A stretch of 14,029 nt of DNA from positions 1 through 14,029 of the forward strand of contig JADFJY010000021.1 of NCBI GenBank assembly GCA_022565935.1. The letters are read 5' to 3'. The position numbers and the translations under genes are program-made. Shown here in pieces: positions 11,854 to 14,029 of the stretch (the first letter of the stretch is position 1; the number at the start of each line of letters is the position of its first letter). Source of the DNA: Nitrososphaerota archaeon (lineage in GTDB: Archaea > Thermoproteota > Nitrososphaeria > Nitrososphaerales > Nitrosopumilaceae). The notes beneath the pieces are model-generated. The model did not search any database, was not told where the DNA came from, and was given only the letters and a program-made list of their open reading frames with translations.

Positions 11854-14029
11854 ATCGTTAAAAAAAATACTTGTATTGGGTAGTGGTGCAATAAAAATCG
11901 GAGAAGCCGGAGAGTTTGATTACTCTGGAAGCCAATGTCTCAAAGCAATTCATGAAGATGGATTGAAAAGTGTCTTAATCAACCCAAACATTGCAACAAT
12001 CCAAACAGATACTCGATTTGCAGATCAAGTGTATCTTCTTCCAGTAAACCAAGAGTACGTAGAATCAATTATCGAAAAAGAAAGACCAGATGGAATTATG
12101 CTGGCATATGGTGGACAAACTGCTCTTAATTGCGGAGTTAAACTGGATGAATCTGGTATCCTTCAAAAATATGGCGTAAGTGTGCTTGGAACCTCAATTA
12201 AAGGAATTCAGAAAACTGAGGATAGGCAACTCTTTAAGGATTCTATGAAGGAATCAGGCGTTCCTGTTTTGAGAAGTAAAACTGTGAATAATTTTGATGA
12301 TGCCAAAAAAGTCGCAGAAGAACTATGCTATCCTGTCATAATTCGTGTTGCATATACTTTGGGCGGACGAGGAGGTGGTGTTGCATATAATGAAATCGAG
12401 CTACATGAGATAGTTGAGCGAGGCATTCGAGCAAGTATTGTAGGCCAAGTTCTAATTGAGGAATACATTGGACACTGGAAGCAAATCGAATATGAAGTGA
12501 TGCAAGATTATGATGGAAACAACATCATTGTTTGTAATATGGAAAATATTTTATCCATGAAAGCTCACACTGGTGATAATATTGTAGTTGCACCATCGCA
12601 AACAATTGATAATCATGAATATCATATGTTGCGTTCTGCAGCATTGCGTGCAACTAAACATGTAGGAATTGTTGGTGAATGCAATATTCAATATGCACTT
12701 GAACCAAACTCAGATAGGTATGTTGCAATTGAAATAAATCCGCGACTTTCACGTTCTTCTGCTCTTGCAAGTAAAGCAACTGGATATCCATTAGCATACA
12801 TGTCTGCAAAAATTGGATTAGGATATAATTTATCAGAACTAGTAAATAAAATTACAAAAAATACTACTGCCTGCTTTGAGCCATCACTTGATTATATTGT
12901 ATGTAAACATCCTAGGTGGGACTTTGAAAAGTTTGAACTTGTAAATCGAAAACTAGGACCTGCAATGAAATCAGTTGGAGAAGTAATGGCAATAGGTAGA
13001 ACATTTGAGGAGTCCCTTCAAAAGTCAATTCGAATGCTAGACATTGGAAACGATGGACTAGTTCTTAATCGTGTCAATAAAAAAACATACACAGAAGAAG
13101 AAATTGAACACAAACTCACTTACCTTGATGATCACATTTTGTACGACGTTGCAATTGCATTAAAGATGGGACTCTCAGTTGAGAAAATTTACAAATTATC
13201 TACCATTGATCCTTGGTTTATTGAAAAGATAAAAAATATTGTAAATGTTGAATCAAAACTTAAAGACTCAGAACTTGATGAATCTCTTCTTTGGGAGGCT
13301 AAAAAAATGGGCTTTTCAGATAAGCAAATTGCTCGCTCTAAAGGCAAAACACCTGATGATGTGCGTGATTTACGCAAGAAATTAGGCGTAATTCCATCTG
13401 TAAAGCAGATTGACACACTAGCTGCTGAATGGCCTGCAGTTACAAATTATCTATACCTCACATATGGCGGTCATTCTCATGACATTGAGATTCCCTCTAA
13501 TGAGAAAGGAATTGTTGTGTTAGGAGCTGGACCTTATAGAATTGGAAGTAGTGTGGAATTTGATTGGGGTACAGTCAACATGGTTTGGGGTCTGCAAGAA
13601 AATGGTGAGAAAAGTATCTCTGTAGTTAATTGTAATCCCGAAACTGTATCAACTGATTATGATATTTGTACACGATTATACTTTGAGGAATTAACTCAAG
13701 AAAGGATTTTAGATATCATAGAATTTGAACACCCTAAAGGAATTATTACTTGTGTTGGTGGACAGACTGCAAATAATCTAACTCCAGGTCTTGCTAAACA
13801 TGGTGTCAAGATTTTAGGAACTAGTGCATTTGATGTTGACAGAGCAGAAAATCGTTCAAAGTTTAGTGCAGAGCTTGATAAACTACACATACAACAACCA
13901 CGTTGGCAGGCATTCTCAAATCTCAATGAAGCTAAAAACTTTGCACAAGAAGTAGAGTTTCCAGTAATTGTCAGGCCTTCATACGTTCTTTCTGGTGCTG
14001 CAATGAAAGTTGTTTGGTCTCAAACAGAA
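11840..14029 (+). CDS. carB: Carbamoyl phosphate synthetase large subunit (partial, runs off right edge)
   Basis: The 730 codons visible are about two thirds of a protein of usual length 1,050-1,100 residues. CarB makes carbamoyl phosphate from bicarbonate, ATP and ammonia passed from CarA. The first ATP-grasp half has Arg129 (TEDR), Arg169 (IIRVAY), the glycine-rich TLGGRGGG (173-180), His243 (AHTGD), Glu298 and Asn300 in EINPRLSRSS, at positions almost the same as in the E. coli enzyme. The oligomerisation region (about 400-550) and the start of the second half follow (VVLGAGPYRIGSSVEFDW, VRPSYVLSGAAM). Many stretches look closer to the eukaryotic CAD type than to E. coli (INPNIATIQT, ALNCGV, AAEWPAVTNYLYLTY). 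The ATG overlaps carA by 14 bases and has AAGGA at 11831-11835, so the two are translated together. Confidence 0.97.
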   Translation, partial: MPKNESLKKILVLGSGAIKIGEAGEFDYSGSQCLKAIHEDGLKSVLINPNIATIQTDTRFADQVYLLPVNQEYVESIIEKERPDGIMLAYGGQTALNCGVKLDESGILQKYGVSVLGTSIKGIQKTEDRQLFKDSMKESGVPVLRSKTVNNFDDAKKVAEELCYPVIIRVAYTLGGRGGGVAYNEIELHEIVERGIRASIVGQVLIEEYIGHWKQIEYEVMQDYDGNNIIVCNMENILSMKAHTGDNIVVAPSQTIDNHEYHMLRSAALRATKHVGIVGECNIQYALEPNSDRYVAIEINPRLSRSSALASKATGYPLAYMSAKIGLGYNLSELVNKITKNTTACFEPSLDYIVCKHPRWDFEKFELVNRKLGPAMKSVGEVMAIGRTFEESLQKSIRMLDIGNDGLVLNRVNKKTYTEEEIEHKLTYLDDHILYDVAIALKMGLSVEKIYKLSTIDPWFIEKIKNIVNVESKLKDSELDESLLWEAKKMGFSDKQIARSKGKTPDDVRDLRKKLGVIPSVKQIDTLAAEWPAVTNYLYLTYGGHSHDIEIPSNEKGIVVLGAGPYRIGSSVEFDWGTVNMVWGLQENGEKSISVVNCNPETVSTDYDICTRLYFEELTQERILDIIEFEHPKGIITCVGGQTANNLTPGLAKHGVKILGTSAFDVDRAENRSKFSAELDKLHIQQPRWQAFSNLNEAKNFAQEVEFPVIVRPSYVLSGAAMKVVWSQTE

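Overview
The window is low-GC DNA and looks like an ammonia-oxidising archaeon of the Nitrosopumilus type (Nitrososphaerota, formerly Thaumarchaeota). The reasons are an MIT-AAA ATPase of the CdvC/Vps4 type, a TrmB-family regulator, TATA boxes about 25-28 bases upstream of many starts (nearly leaderless genes), GGTGAT ribosome-binding sites and several TTG starts. The assignment rests on gene content and style only; there is no rRNA gene here. I see no tRNA, insertion sequence, phage gene or CRISPR array.

Layout. Positions 1-200 hold the 5' part of an unrecognised minus-strand gene. Positions 426-2157 hold citrate synthase (minus strand), flanked by two small plus-strand genes whose proteins share a G-[IL]-S-F-Y-D motif. 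Positions 2200-3309 encode a DHH phosphoesterase with a lysine-rich tail built from 27-base repeats. It abuts a convergent DoxX-like membrane protein. Positions 3830-5416 are a two-gene unit: a DUF3179 protein with a CPLC motif, and a small membrane protein with a Cys-Cys pair. Two minus-strand genes follow, a PPOX-type flavin/F420 protein and a RidA-family protein. Positions 6412-6652 carry two overlapping very small genes, and 6836-7015 a 59-residue single-cluster Fe-S protein, none of them long. A TrmB-like regulator (7035-8192, minus) faces a three-gene set.

The most interesting part is 8308-10606. It encodes a divergent protein that I read as an ESCRT-III/CdvB relative, a helical protein with a proline-containing tail, and CdvC (MIT plus AAA ATPase). 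They are tightly packed and probably co-transcribed, which suggests a division or membrane-remodelling module. The first two have not been assigned by any search; this is my reading of the residues.

The window ends with carA and carB, the two subunits of glutamine-dependent carbamoyl phosphate synthetase. They overlap by 14 bases, and carB runs off the right edge after 730 codons. carA has no ATG, GTG or TTG start in the expected place. CarB resembles the eukaryotic CAD-type enzyme in several signature stretches. Genes are packed closely, often tail to tail with 0-4 bases between or overlapping, and no gene-free stretch exceeds 300 bases.
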